Assembly: GCF_029714945.1 (NCBI RefSeq)
Contig: NZ_CP121634.1
Coordinates: forward strand, 3,245,001 to 3,309,000
From: Bradyrhizobium sp. CIAT3101
GTDB lineage: Bacteria > Pseudomonadota > Alphaproteobacteria > Rhizobiales > Xanthobacteraceae
Direction of reading: 5' to 3'
DNA: 64,000 bases
Part shown: positions 14,925 through 22,813 of the stretch, one piece after another
How positions within the stretch are numbered: the first letter of the stretch is position 1
Layout: each line of letters opens with the position of its first letter
Translations under genes and position numbers: made by a program
The notes under the pieces: model-generated
The model's input: only the letters and a program-made list of their open reading frames with translations
Told to the model about the DNA's origin: nothing
The model's database searches: none

Positions 14925-17219
14925 ATGTCCAACATCGTTCTCTCGGCGTCCGTTCGCCAGAACCTGTTGTCGCTGCAGTCGACGGCCGACTTGCTGGCCA
15001 CGACGCAGGAGCGGTTGTCGACCGGCAAGAAGGTCAACACGGCGCTCGACAATCCCACCAACTTCTTCACGGCGCAGGGGCTGGACAACCGAGCAAGCGA
15101 CATCAGCAACCTGCTCGACGGCATCAACAACGGTGTGCAGGTGTTGCAGGCCGCCAATACCGGCATCACCTCGCTGCAGAAGCTGATCGACAGCGCGAAG
15201 TCGATCGCCAACCAGGCGCTGCAGACCACGGTCGGCTACTCCACCAAGTCCAACGTCTCGACCACGATCCCGGGTGCGACGCCGGCGGATCTGCGCGGCA
15301 CGACCTCCTATGCGAGCGCGACCGCCAACAGCAACGTGCTCTATACCGGTGCGCCCGGCGGTGTCACGCCGGTGACGGCAGCGGCCGCCCTCGGTGCTTC
15401 GCTCGGTTCGAGCGCTGGTACATTGACCGGTAGTGCGGTGAATGCCGCCGACAACAGCACTGCGCTGATCGGCACCGACACGCTGCTCGGCACCACGACG
15501 TCCTCCACGTTCAGCACGCCGCCCGCGGACGGCGACACCATCACGGTGAACGGCAAGACCGTTACCTTCCGCACCGGCCCCGCTCCGGCGACGCAGCCGA
15601 CCGGCTGGGGCCTCAATGCCAGCGGAAGCATCGCCACCGACGGCAACGGCAACTCGATCGTTTATGAGGGAACGGCGGCCGCGCCCAAGGCGACGGTCAA
15701 CGACGTCCTTAGCGCGATCGATCTCGCGAGCGGCGTCAAGACCGCGACCATCAGCGCAGGCGCGGCGACCATCGCTGTCAGCGGTTCGGCCGGCCCTGTG
15801 GGCACCCTTCAGACAGCCTCCTCCATCAGCGCGGGCGGTGTCGTCACGCTGAAGAGCTCGACCGGCGCCGATCTCAGCGTGACGGGCAATGCCGACTTCC
15901 TCCACGCCCTCGGCTTGACGGCCGCGACCGGCGCGGGCAATGCCAGCGTGAGCGCGAATCGCTCGACCACAGCGGGCTCGCTGGGCTCGCTGGTCCAGGA
16001 CGGCTCGACGCTGAACGTCGACGGCCACACCATCACCTTCAAGAACGCGCAGACTCCGCAATCGGCAGCGAGCGTGCCCACCGGCTACGGCGTCAACGGC
16101 AATGTCGTCACCGACGGCAACGGCAACTCGACGGTCTATCTGCAGAGCGCGAACCTGACCGACCTGCTCAATTCGATCGACCTGGCGACCGGCGTCAAGA
16201 CCGCCAGCCTCTTCAACGGTGCTGCCACGCTTAGCACCACCTCGGGCCAGATCCCGTCGTCGGTGAACTCCAGCGGCCAGCTCTCGATCTCGACCGGCAT
16301 CAACGCCGACCTCTCGATCACCGGCACGGGCAACGCGCTGAACGCCTTCGGCCTCAGCGGCAACACTGGAACGGCGACGGCGTTCAGCGCATCGCGGACC
16401 TCCGGTGTCGGCGGCGTCAGCGGCAAGACCCTGACCTTCACCTCGTTCAACGGCGGCACGCCGGTCAACGTCACCTTCGGCGACGGCACCAACGGCACGG
16501 TCAAGACGCTCGACCAGCTCAACGTCCAGCTTCAGGCCAACCACCTGACCGCGACGATCGACGCCAACGGCGTACTGACGGTCACCACCGTCAACGAATA
16601 CGCATCGTCGACCCTCGGTTCGTCGACCGCAGGCGGCGCGGTCGGCGGTACGCTCACGAGCGTGCTTGCCTTCACCACCGCGCAGCCCCCGGTTCAGGAT
16701 CCCGTGGCGCAGACCGCGCGTTCGAGCCTGGTCAGCCAGTTCAACAACATCCTGGCGCAGATCGACACGACCTCGCAGGACTCCTCCTTCAACGGCGTCA
16801 ACCTGCTGAACGGCGACACCTTGAAGCTGGTCTTCAACGAGACCGGCAGCTCCACGCTCGGCATCAACGGCGTCGTGTTCAACGCGGCCGGTCTTGGCCT
16901 CAGCAATCTCGTCCCCGGCACCGACTTCATCGACAACGGCGCTACCAACAAGGTCCTCCAGAGCCTGAACGCTGCTTCGAGCACGCTGCGCTCGGAAGGT
17001 TCTTCGCTCGGTTCGAACCTGTCGATCGTGCAGGTCCGCCAGGACTTCTCCAAGAACCTGATCAACGTGCTGCAGACCGGCTCGTCCAACCTGACGCTTG
17101 CGGACACCAACGAGGAAGCGGCTAACAGCCAGGCGCTGTCGACCCGCCAATCGATCGCAGTCTCCGCACTGTCGCTGGCCAACCAGTCGCAGCAGAGCGT
17201 GCTGCAGCTGCTCCGCTAA
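14925..17219 (+). CDS. fliC4: Flagellin FliC4 (764 aa), divergent copy
   Basis: 764 residues; starts MSNIVLSASVRQNLLSLQ after a GAGGAAG ribosome site. Helical ends and the last ~130 residues are close to the other copies. The centre is clearly divergent (LYTGAPGGVTPVTAAAALGA; TADGDTITVNGKTVTFRTG-like; VVFNAAGLGLSNLVPGTDF) but keeps the two ITVNGK/LNVDGH modules and the GKTLTFTSFNGG module. It lacks both the conserved upstream motif and the CCAGAAGGGTAA leader, and instead has a full CtrA box. It is likely the oldest or a functionally distinct paralogue, perhaps placed at a different part of the filament or made at a different stage. Confidence 0.94.
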   Translation: MSNIVLSASVRQNLLSLQSTADLLATTQERLSTGKKVNTALDNPTNFFTAQGLDNRASDISNLLDGINNGVQVLQAANTGITSLQKLIDSAKSIANQALQTTVGYSTKSNVSTTIPGATPADLRGTTSYASATANSNVLYTGAPGGVTPVTAAAALGASLGSSAGTLTGSAVNAADNSTALIGTDTLLGTTTSSTFSTPPADGDTITVNGKTVTFRTGPAPATQPTGWGLNASGSIATDGNGNSIVYEGTAAAPKATVNDVLSAIDLASGVKTATISAGAATIAVSGSAGPVGTLQTASSISAGGVVTLKSSTGADLSVTGNADFLHALGLTAATGAGNASVSANRSTTAGSLGSLVQDGSTLNVDGHTITFKNAQTPQSAASVPTGYGVNGNVVTDGNGNSTVYLQSANLTDLLNSIDLATGVKTASLFNGAATLSTTSGQIPSSVNSSGQLSISTGINADLSITGTGNALNAFGLSGNTGTATAFSASRTSGVGGVSGKTLTFTSFNGGTPVNVTFGDGTNGTVKTLDQLNVQLQANHLTATIDANGVLTVTTVNEYASSTLGSSTAGGAVGGTLTSVLAFTTAQPPVQDPVAQTARSSLVSQFNNILAQIDTTSQDSSFNGVNLLNGDTLKLVFNETGSSTLGINGVVFNAAGLGLSNLVPGTDFIDNGATNKVLQSLNAASSTLRSEGSSLGSNLSIVQVRQDFSKNLINVLQTGSSNLTLADTNEEAANSQALSTRQSIAVSALSLANQSQQSVLQLLR

Positions 17220-17252
17220 TTCGAAAGCGCGAAATTGAATCTTGAGACGGCG

Positions 17253-17280
17253 CGGCGGGGCTAATGTCCCGCCGTTCTTT
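17253..17280 (+). terminator. Terminator of fliC4
   Basis: 7-bp stem CGGCGGG / CCCGCCG with an 8-base loop and TTCTTTT after it. Confidence 0.8.
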
Positions 17281-17416
17281 TGAGGGAGTTCGCTAAGACA
17301 AGATTAGCTGCGATCGAGATGCGCGATGCAACGCAAGTTTACAGCTTGCGTCCTTGCATCTAGCCTCGCGCTCACGAAGCGACCCGTAATAATCCGGAGT
17401 GCTTCCAGGCGCACAT

Positions 17417-17431
17417 GTAAGCAAATCTTAA
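17417..17431 (+). promoter_or_regulatory. Near-match CtrA box upstream of flaF
   Basis: GTAA-N7-TTAA at 17417-17431, one mismatch from TTAA-N7-TTAA, ~75 bp before the flaF ATG. Confidence 0.35.
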
Positions 17432-17505
17432 GCGCTACTGCATAGGGTTGGGAAAGAAATCCTTAAGTCCGTTCAACGGGCTAGGAAGCTTCCAAGGTGT
17501 GATTG

Positions 17506-17874
17506 ATGTCGAATTCCGCTGCCTCGGCCTACGCGCGTGTTGCAACGACCACCGCATCTCCTCGAGATGTCGAGGCGCAGACCTTGCTGAAGGCGGCCAA
17601 CAAGCTCCAGGACGCGATCAATGCCGCTGACCCCTTCAGCGAGCAGACCACGCAGGCGCTGATGTTCAACCGCAAGCTCTGGACCATCTTCCTCAGCGAA
17701 GCGATGCGCGAGAACAACCCACAGCCGCTCGACGTCCGGCAGAAGATCGCCAACATCAGCGTGTTCGTGCTGAGCCAGACCGCGGCGCTGCAGATGAGCC
17801 CGCAGTTCGATCACTTCCGCCCGCTGATCGAGATCAACCGCAATATTGCTGCCGGTCTGTCCGGCCGGCCCTGA
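17506..17874 (+). CDS. flaF: FlaF, flagellin synthesis regulator
   Basis: 122 residues from ATG 17506, with AAGGTG 7 bp upstream; the TTG one codon earlier is less likely. It contains the FlaF pattern: SPRDVEAQTLLKAANKLQ near the N-terminus, then NRKLWTIFLSEAM and LDVRQKIANISVFVLSQT. FlaF is needed for flagellin translation in Caulobacter and rhizobia, where it works against FlbT. Here it follows the flagellin array directly, while flbT precedes it. The next small gene starts 12 bp downstream and is probably co-transcribed. Confidence 0.93.
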   Translation: MSNSAASAYARVATTTASPRDVEAQTLLKAANKLQDAINAADPFSEQTTQALMFNRKLWTIFLSEAMRENNPQPLDVRQKIANISVFVLSQTAALQMSPQFDHFRPLIEINRNIAAGLSGRP

Positions 17875-17886
17875 CGGAGACTCGTG

Positions 17887-18255
17887 ATGTCCGACATCAT
17901 GAGCATCCTGTCGACCGCGTATAAGGCGAATACGCTTTCGAGCACGACAGGCTCGTCCAAATACGTTGCGGTCGATTCGTCGCTGTACCAGGGCAACTGG
18001 ACGGGCACCTACGCCGACGGCAAGAAGTTTTCGCTCAACATCTCGCAGGTCAACGGCTTCCGCGCGCAGCTCCACTATCAGAGCGAGGGGACCTCGCAAT
18101 ACCAGCAGGTGCTGATCAAGGATTCGTCGTTCCGCTTCGGCAACACGAAGTTCACGCTGACCGACACCGGCACGGCGCAGATCAAGAACGTCGTCACGGA
18201 CCCGGCGACCGGCTCGAGCTATCTCGACACCGCCCAGGCCACGCTCGACAACTGA
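17887..18255 (+). CDS. Small conserved-looking protein downstream of flaF
   Basis: 122 residues from ATG 17887 (GGAG at 17876-17879 fits; a GTG one codon earlier is possible). The N-terminal third is Ser/Thr-rich (SILSTAYKANTLSSTTGSSK). The rest reads as a small beta structure: NWTGTYADGKKFSLNISQVNG, then QYQQVLIKDSSFRFGNTKFTLTDTG. There is no signal peptide or membrane segment. The GTYADGKKFxLNI pattern resembles small lipocalin-like or barrel folds, but I do not recognise a family. Codon use is as in its neighbours. Its place 12 bp after flaF suggests co-expression and perhaps a part in flagellin handling. Confidence 0.7.
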   Translation: MSDIMSILSTAYKANTLSSTTGSSKYVAVDSSLYQGNWTGTYADGKKFSLNISQVNGFRAQLHYQSEGTSQYQQVLIKDSSFRFGNTKFTLTDTGTAQIKNVVTDPATGSSYLDTAQATLDN

Positions 18256-18269
18256 TCGGCGGGCGCTCT

Positions 18270-18629
18270 TTAAGCGCTGAGGTCCGTATTGAGCGGACGT
18301 GAGGGCTCCGACTTCAAATCCAGTGCGTGGAAATAGGCTCGCCGGCGCAGCATCGCCTCGTCGGGGAACTGATTGACCACGGCATCGGTCCGGTCGTTGA
18401 CGACCTGGAAGACCATCGATGCGGACGCCTGGTCGAACACGACCTGGCGCGAAATGTTCGCATTGCTCTGCAGATCATTGCTCGCAGCCGCGCTCGTATC
18501 GCTCGCGGCGACCGTCTGGCTCACCGGTAAATCGGTTTGCACGGCATCGTTCGCCGCCGAATTCGACGTCGTGACGATCTGTACGGGGGCCGGTATCCCC
18601 ACCGGCCTGATGCTGAAATCTGTACTCAT
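18270..18629 (-). CDS. FlaG-like small flagellar-locus protein
   Basis: 119 residues from ATG 18629, with a strong CAGGAGG ribosome site. The N-terminal ~60 residues are low-complexity (Ser, Ala, Asp, Asn, Gln). The C-terminal part, RQVVFDQASASMVFQVVNDRTDAVVNQFPDE, matches the FlaG pattern: a conserved strand pair, then a V(V/I)xQxP-type turn. FlaG proteins affect filament length in other bacteria. It is convergent with the gene after flaF and upstream of flgI-cheL-flbY on the same strand. Assignment rests on the short C-terminal motif only. Confidence 0.65.
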   Translation of the reverse strand: MSTDFSIRPVGIPAPVQIVTTSNSAANDAVQTDLPVSQTVAASDTSAAASNDLQSNANISRQVVFDQASASMVFQVVNDRTDAVVNQFPDEAMLRRRAYFHALDLKSEPSRPLNTDLSA

Positions 18630-18789
18630 GGCAGCCTCCTGGTTGCCTTGTGTGAGTCAAATCCCAACCCCTCTCAATGCGCAACCATGGAACACCAGGA
18701 TTGAACACCCGGTAAGCAAACGTGACTAACCGCGCGACGCTATCGCCGCGCGGTTTTTCGTAAAATTGGATGGAGTTCCTTGTCTGCGT

Positions 18790-19287
18790 TCAGAGCGTGC
18801 GGCTGACCGCGAGCGGCGTGATGTGACGCGGGCCGGGCGTGGCGCGGCGTCCCGCGGCCGTATAGGTGTTCGGCACGTTGCGCTTCTGGATCTCGGCGTT
18901 GACGCCGCGCACGACGCTCTCGGAGACCGCATGAGCGGTCGCGAGCACGGTGAGATTGACCTGAAGCATGGCGCGGAAGGCGTCGTGGTGACGGTGCAGC
19001 GTCGAGAGCAACTCGGGCGCGGATTTCGAGAGCTGGGTCTGGTTCGCCTTCAACTGACTGACGGCGCCGACGTAGCGCCGCGATAGCTCCTGCTTCTGGC
19101 TCTCCATCGTCATCGCCTCGCGGACCTTGCCGGCACGAACCAGCTCAGTCTCGCGCTCGATCAGGCCGAGCAGGGCGCTCATCGCGTCCATCAGGTCCTC
19201 TGCGAGCTTGCGTGCCGCGGCGCTCTCGGGCGTGCTGTTCGGGCGCTGCGCTGGCATCGGCTGACGTGACGGGCTGAAGTGGTTCAT
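18790..19287 (-). CDS. flbY: FlbY/FlgN-like flagellar protein
   Basis: 165 residues, mostly helical, no signal peptide. Core: LAEDLMDAMSALLGLIERETELVRAGK, a FlgN-type helix, then KQELSRRYVGAVSQLK and HHDAFRAMLQVNLTVLATAHAVSESVVRGV. FlgN-like proteins are export chaperones for hook-associated proteins. In Caulobacter the flgI operon runs flgI-cheL-flbY, the same order as here, which supports calling this FlbY. It is third in the operon, starting 12 bp after the cheL stop. The C-terminal tail after TYTAAGRRA is basic and probably disordered. Confidence 0.75.
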   Translation of the reverse strand: MNHFSPSRQPMPAQRPNSTPESAAARKLAEDLMDAMSALLGLIERETELVRAGKVREAMTMESQKQELSRRYVGAVSQLKANQTQLSKSAPELLSTLHRHHDAFRAMLQVNLTVLATAHAVSESVVRGVNAEIQKRNVPNTYTAAGRRATPGPRHITPLAVSRTL

Positions 19288-19298
19288 CTCGTTTGACC

Positions 19299-19682
19299 TT
19301 ATGCCGTACGAAGAGTGGTTTTGGCCTGCTGCATGATCAGGGTACGGTAGACGTCGCGGGCGACGCCGATGCCGCCGGCATTGGCGAAGTTCTTGGAATA
19401 TTGCTCGGTCAGCATCGAGCGCCAGACGCCGGTGCCCGGCGTGTCGCCGAACGGGCCTTCACCCTTCAAGCCCGACGTCATCTGCGCGAACATGCTGTTG
19501 AGGAACATGCCCTCGAAGTCGGTCGCGGTCTTCTGCGCCTTGGCCTGCTGTTGCGGCGAGACCTTCTGAAGCGCGGCGGCGAGCTCGAAGTCGGGCCGGT
19601 TGTTGCGACTCTCAACCGAGAAGGCAGGGTTCGAGAGCGCGGCGGTGACGACGTGCGCGGTGTTGAGCATGCCGGTTTGCAT
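19299..19682 (-). CDS. cheL: CheL / FlgJ N-terminal rod-binding protein
   Basis: 127 residues from ATG 19682, which shares one base with the flgI stop; a GTG one codon upstream is possible. It carries the rod-binding domain of FlgJ: KTATDFEGMFLNSMFAQMTSGL, GPFGDTPGTGVWRSMLTEQYSKNFANAGGIGVARDVYR. The muramidase half present in gammaproteobacterial FlgJ is absent, as is normal for alphaproteobacteria, so rod penetration of peptidoglycan must use another enzyme. It acts in the periplasm as the rod assembles. Second gene of flgI-cheL-flbY. Confidence 0.9.
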   Translation of the reverse strand: MQTGMLNTAHVVTAALSNPAFSVESRNNRPDFELAAALQKVSPQQQAKAQKTATDFEGMFLNSMFAQMTSGLKGEGPFGDTPGTGVWRSMLTEQYSKNFANAGGIGVARDVYRTLIMQQAKTTLRTA

Positions 19683-20818
19683 CACATCACCTCGATGTCG
19701 GCTTCGATCGCACCCGCGGCCTTGATCGCCTGGAGGATGCTGATGAGGTCGCGCGGGCCGATGCCGAGGCCGTTGAGGCCATCGACGAGCTGCTGCAGCG
19801 AGACGCCGTCCTTGACGACGGCGAACTTCTTGCCGTCCTCGGTGACGCCGACGCTCGATCGCGGCGTGACCACGGTCCGGCCCCGCGACAGCGGGTTGGG
19901 CTGGCTCACCTGCGGGCTCTCGGAGATCGTGACCGTGAGGTTGCCCTGTGCAACCGCGACGGTGGCGACGCGGACGTCGCGGCCCATCACGATGATGCCG
20001 GAGCGCTCGTCGATGATGATCTTGGCGGCGAGATCCGGATCGACCTGGAGCTGTTCGATCTCGGTCAGGAATGCGACCACGTTGCCCTTGAACTCCGGCG
20101 GGATGGTCAGCTGCACCGTCGAGGGATCGATCGGCTCGGCGCTCTTGACGCCGAGATAATCGTTGATCGCAGCCGCGATGCGCTTGGCCGTGGTGAAATC
20201 TGCGTTCCGGAGCGCCAGTCGCACGTTCGGCAGCCGGTTCAGCGCGAACTCGATCTCGCGCTCGATGATGGCGCCGTTGGCGATCCGGCCTACGGTCGGA
20301 ACGCCGCGCACGATTTTCGCCGCTTCGCCCTCGGCCTGGAAACCGGAGATCGCGAGCGAGCCCTGCGCGACCGCGTAGACGTTGCCGTCGGCGCCGAGAA
20401 GCGGGGTGACGAGCAGGGTGCCGCCGCGCAGATCCTTGGCGTCGCCGAGCGCGGAGACGGTGACGTCCATGCGCGTGCCCTGCGTGGAGAAAGCCGGCAG
20501 GTTGCCGGTCACCATCACGGCGGCGACGTTACCGGTGCGGATGGTGGCGCCGCGGATGTTGACGCCCATGCGCTCGAGCATCGCTTGCAGCGACTGCTTG
20601 GTGAAGGGGATGTTGTTGAGGGTGTCGCCGGTGCCGTTGAGGCCGACGACGAGGCCGTAGCCGATAAGCTGGTTCTGCCGCACGCCTTCGATATTGGCGA
20701 GATCCTTGATACGCGAGGTCGCGTTTGCAGAGGCCGCCGAGAGCGCCAGCGCTGACAGCGCGGCACAGGCCACCCCAAAAACCCCACTCAGAATCCTTAC
20801 CCAACGAACGCCTGGCAT
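19682..20818 (-). CDS. flgI: FlgI, flagellar P-ring protein
   Basis: 378 residues if started at ATG 20818, chosen because a GGGGAG site precedes it and it opens directly into a signal peptide (VRWVRILSGVFG to ASANA). An upstream ATG at 20869 would add 17 residues and has a weaker site. The mature protein begins SRIKDLANIEGVRQNQLIGYGLVVGLNGTGD, the classic FlgI start, and ends AGAIEADIEVM. FlgI forms the ring around the rod in the peptidoglycan layer and needs FlgA, encoded at 27838. A sigma-54-like element lies at 20894-20909. Confidence 0.96.
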   Translation of the reverse strand: MPGVRWVRILSGVFGVACAALSALALSAASANATSRIKDLANIEGVRQNQLIGYGLVVGLNGTGDTLNNIPFTKQSLQAMLERMGVNIRGATIRTGNVAAVMVTGNLPAFSTQGTRMDVTVSALGDAKDLRGGTLLVTPLLGADGNVYAVAQGSLAISGFQAEGEAAKIVRGVPTVGRIANGAIIEREIEFALNRLPNVRLALRNADFTTAKRIAAAINDYLGVKSAEPIDPSTVQLTIPPEFKGNVVAFLTEIEQLQVDPDLAAKIIIDERSGIIVMGRDVRVATVAVAQGNLTVTISESPQVSQPNPLSRGRTVVTPRSSVGVTEDGKKFAVVKDGVSLQQLVDGLNGLGIGPRDLISILQAIKAAGAIEADIEVM

Positions 20819-20893
20819 CCTCTGCTCCCCGAGGCTCCTCACATCTCGGACCATCTGCGACACTCCCATGACGAGCTGGTCCGACGCTTTCCT

Positions 20894-20909
20894 TGCGAGC
20901 GCTGTGCCA
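20894..20909 (-). promoter_or_regulatory. Sigma-54-like promoter of flgI-cheL-flbY
   Basis: Read on the minus strand: TGGCACAGCGCTCGCA. GG and GC are at the correct -24/-12 distance (consensus TGGCACG-N4-TTGCA), with mismatches only at one T and the G after TGGCAC. Transcription would start near 20883, before both possible flgI starts. Basal-body operons of this class are sigma-54-dependent in Caulobacter. Confidence 0.55.
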
Positions 20910-21007
20910 ACACGGGGCAGAGGGGATAGTCGATTGAATAGGTTGAATAAATCTCTTGGGATCGGCGCCAGCAGGCATTCGCCTTGAGGAGCGAAACTGC
21001 CGCCTGT

Positions 21008-21022
21008 CGGCAGATTTTGCCG
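21008..21022. promoter_or_regulatory. CGGCA-N5-TGCC palindrome between flgI and fliX (ftr-like)
   Basis: CGGCAGATTTTGCCG, a near-perfect palindrome ~100 bp upstream of the flgI sigma-54-like element and 6 bp before the CtrA-like site of fliX. A placement 100 bp upstream of -24/-12 is typical for an enhancer bound by an NtrC-type activator such as FlbD. Confidence 0.5.
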
Positions 21023-21027
21023 GGCCG

Positions 21028-21046
21028 TTTACGCCCCGTTAACCAT
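21028..21046 (+). promoter_or_regulatory. CtrA-like box upstream of fliX
   Basis: TTTA-N7-TTAACCAT, one mismatch from the full CtrA consensus, 42 bp before the fliX ATG. Confidence 0.5.
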
Positions 21047-21087
21047 AAAGCGGCGAATGTGGCGCATCGATCACCCGGATTGCTCTG

Positions 21088-21501
21088 ATGCGCATCTACG
21101 GACCGAATGGCACCACGCTTGGAACGCCGGCCAGCCAGGCCAAGCGAACGAGCTCCGGCACCTTCGTGCTGCCCGAAACCTCGTCGGCGCAAGAGACGCG
21201 CGCCGCAGCCGCACCGAAAGCTTCCGCCAACATCGACGCGCTGCTCGCGCTGCAAGGCATCGAGGAAGATCCGGTCGAGCGCCGCAAGCGCTCGGTCGCC
21301 CGCGGCAAGACCGCGCTCGACGTGCTCGACGATCTCAAGATGGGACTCTTGTCCGGCAATCTCGACGCCTCGACGGTGATGCGGCTGCGCGACGCGGCCG
21401 CAAACCTGAAATCGTCCTCCGGCGATCCCGGTCTCGATTCCGTGCTGTCCGAGATCGAGCTGCGCGTCGAGGTCGAACTGGCGAAGGCCGGGCGGGGCTG
21501 A
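21088..21501 (+). CDS. fliX: FliX, regulator of class II flagellar assembly
   Basis: 137 residues. Starts MRIYGPNGTTLG and contains IDALLALQGIEEDPVERRKRSVARGKTALDVLDDLKMGLL, the FliX core, with a heptad helix near the C-terminus (DSVLSEIELRVEVELAKA). In Caulobacter FliX senses completion of the early basal body and controls FlbD, the activator of sigma-54 flagellar promoters. Divergent from flgI; a single-gene unit, since the next gene lies on the other strand. Its presence supports reading the CGGCA-N5-TGCC elements as FlbD sites. Confidence 0.93.
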   Translation: MRIYGPNGTTLGTPASQAKRTSSGTFVLPETSSAQETRAAAAPKASANIDALLALQGIEEDPVERRKRSVARGKTALDVLDDLKMGLLSGNLDASTVMRLRDAAANLKSSSGDPGLDSVLSEIELRVEVELAKAGRG

Positions 21502-21526
21502 CCGCGATCCCGCGAGAACAACGGCT

Positions 21527-21898
21527 TTACGCCGCTTCCTCCTTCTGCTGCGAATCGTAGCGGCGCTGGGCGGCGAGCACGTCTTTCAGATTCTCCTCGG
21601 CCCAATCGCGCAACGGATCCACCGCAGCAGCGAGTGTCACGCCGAGCTGCGTGATCGAATATTCAACCGTCACCGGCACGGTCGCGATGGCGCGGCGCTT
21701 GATCAGGCCGTCGCGTTCGAGTGACTTGAGAACCTGGCTCAGCATCTTCTGCGAGATGCCTTCAATGGTGCGGCGTAACTGATTGAAGCGCATTGGCTCC
21801 TCGCGCAGCAGCAACAGGATCAGCACGGCCCATTTGTCGCCGACGCGATCGAGAATTTGGCGTGTCGGGCACTCGGCGGCATAGACATTGGGTTTCAT
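21527..21898 (-). CDS. HxlR-family transcriptional regulator
   Basis: 123 residues from ATG 21898; an upstream start at 21973 adds 25 atypical residues. Contains the HxlR winged-helix core: CPTRQILDRVGDKWAVLILLLL, RFNQLRRTIEGISQKMLSQVLKSLERDGLI, then a basic wing (KRRAIATVPVTVEYSIT). Cys10 sits where redox- or aldehyde-sensing HxlR proteins such as YodB and HypR have their sensor cysteine. It is divergent from the NAD(P)-binding protein gene at 22032; a 19-bp palindrome between them is its likely operator. It probably represses both genes and is released by an electrophile. Confidence 0.88.
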   Translation of the reverse strand: MKPNVYAAECPTRQILDRVGDKWAVLILLLLREEPMRFNQLRRTIEGISQKMLSQVLKSLERDGLIKRRAIATVPVTVEYSITQLGVTLAAAVDPLRDWAEENLKDVLAAQRRYDSQQKEEAA

Positions 21899-21992
21899 CT
21901 CAATCCTCGCGCTTGCTTCGGCTTGCCGGTTACTCCTGCGTAAGCAGGTAAGCACAAAGTGCTCTCTTAACACCAGCGTTCTTTGCGATATC

Positions 21993-22011
21993 TAGTAACT
22001 ATTGGTTACTA
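21993..22011. promoter_or_regulatory. Candidate HxlR operator (perfect dyad)
   Basis: TAGTAAC-TATTG-GTTACTA: a perfect 7-bp inverted repeat with a 5-bp spacer, 21 bp before the reductase ATG and in the divergent gap with the HxlR gene. Size and symmetry fit a dimeric winged-helix regulator. Confidence 0.6.
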
Positions 22012-22031
22012 TAGAAGCGAAGGAGCCTTCC

Positions 22032-22643
22032 ATGAAAATCGCAGTTGCCGGCGCCTCGGGCCGGGCCGGTTCGGAGATCACCAAGGAACTATCCCGCCGT
22101 GGCCATGGCGTTACCGCCATCGCACGGAACCCGGAGAAGATCGCAGGCCTGCCGAACGTCACGCCGACCAAAGGCGATGTGCTCGATCAGGCCGGCCTGA
22201 CCAAACTCTGGGCCGGGCATGATGTTGCGGTGAGTTCCGTCCACTTCCTGGCGAGCGACCCGCACAAGCTGATTGCTGCTGCCAAGGACTCCAAGGTCGG
22301 TCGTTACCTGGTTGTCGGGGGCGCCGGCAGCCTGGAGGTCGCTCCTGGCGTCAAACTGGTCACAACCCCCGGTTTTCCGGCCCAATACAAAGCCGAGGCG
22401 GAGGCGGGTGGCGCTTTCCTCGACCTGCTACGGCAGGAAAAGGAGCTGAACTGGACCTTCCTCTCGCCCTCGGCACTGTTCATTGAGGGCGAACGCACCG
22501 GCAAGTTCCGTCTCGGCACCGATCAGCTTCTCGCAGATGCGAACGGCAAGAGCTGGATCAGCTTCGCCGACTACGCCATCGCGCTCGCCGACGAGATCGA
22601 GAAGCCGGCCCATCTGAGGCAGCGTTTCACGGTCGGTTACTAG
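22032..22643 (+). CDS. NAD(P)-binding NmrA-like oxidoreductase
   Basis: 203 residues from ATG 22032 with AAGGAG upstream. Begins MKIAVAGASGRAGSEITKEL, an atypical short-chain dehydrogenase Rossmann fold with GASGRAG binding the dinucleotide, then RYLVVGGAGSLEV. The length and absence of a clear YxxxK catalytic pair match the NmrA/YwnB-like group, often controlled by HxlR repressors and induced by quinones or other electrophiles. Divergent from such a regulator here. Substrate unknown; it may reduce a quinone or act as a redox sensor. Confidence 0.82.
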   Translation: MKIAVAGASGRAGSEITKELSRRGHGVTAIARNPEKIAGLPNVTPTKGDVLDQAGLTKLWAGHDVAVSSVHFLASDPHKLIAAAKDSKVGRYLVVGGAGSLEVAPGVKLVTTPGFPAQYKAEAEAGGAFLDLLRQEKELNWTFLSPSALFIEGERTGKFRLGTDQLLADANGKSWISFADYAIALADEIEKPAHLRQRFTVGY

Positions 22644-22725
22644 GCTTTTGGCCGCCCCCGGGCCCTTACGGATAAACCTTCCTGTGCAAGGGCTTGGGGG
22701 CGGTAACCGCGCTATTAAGGAAATA

Positions 22726-22754
22726 TTGTCTGTCACATGGGGTAGCTATATAAG
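22726..22754 (+). promoter_or_regulatory. Housekeeping-type promoter of dksA
   Basis: TTGTCT, 17 bp, TATAAG, followed ~50 bp later by the dksA start. It matches the alphaproteobacterial sigma-70 consensus at most positions. Confidence 0.45.
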
Positions 22755-22813
22755 CCCCGGCTCAACGGACTTCGTTCCGTTCACGAGTCGTTGCTTAAGA
22801 AGATAGGCCGCCC

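Noticed and set aside
14838..17150. 770-codon open frame on the minus strand opposite fliC4, and similar long antisense frames opposite fliC1-3
   Set aside because: Arg/Gly/Val/Ala/Asp-rich composition typical of shadow frames in GC-rich DNA with strong codon bias; the plus strand encodes clear flagellins.
7057..17219. Flagellin array as a phage-like or CRISPR-like repeat array
   Set aside because: Repeats are whole genes with terminators and coding constraint; no short regular spacers, cas genes or phage genes are present.
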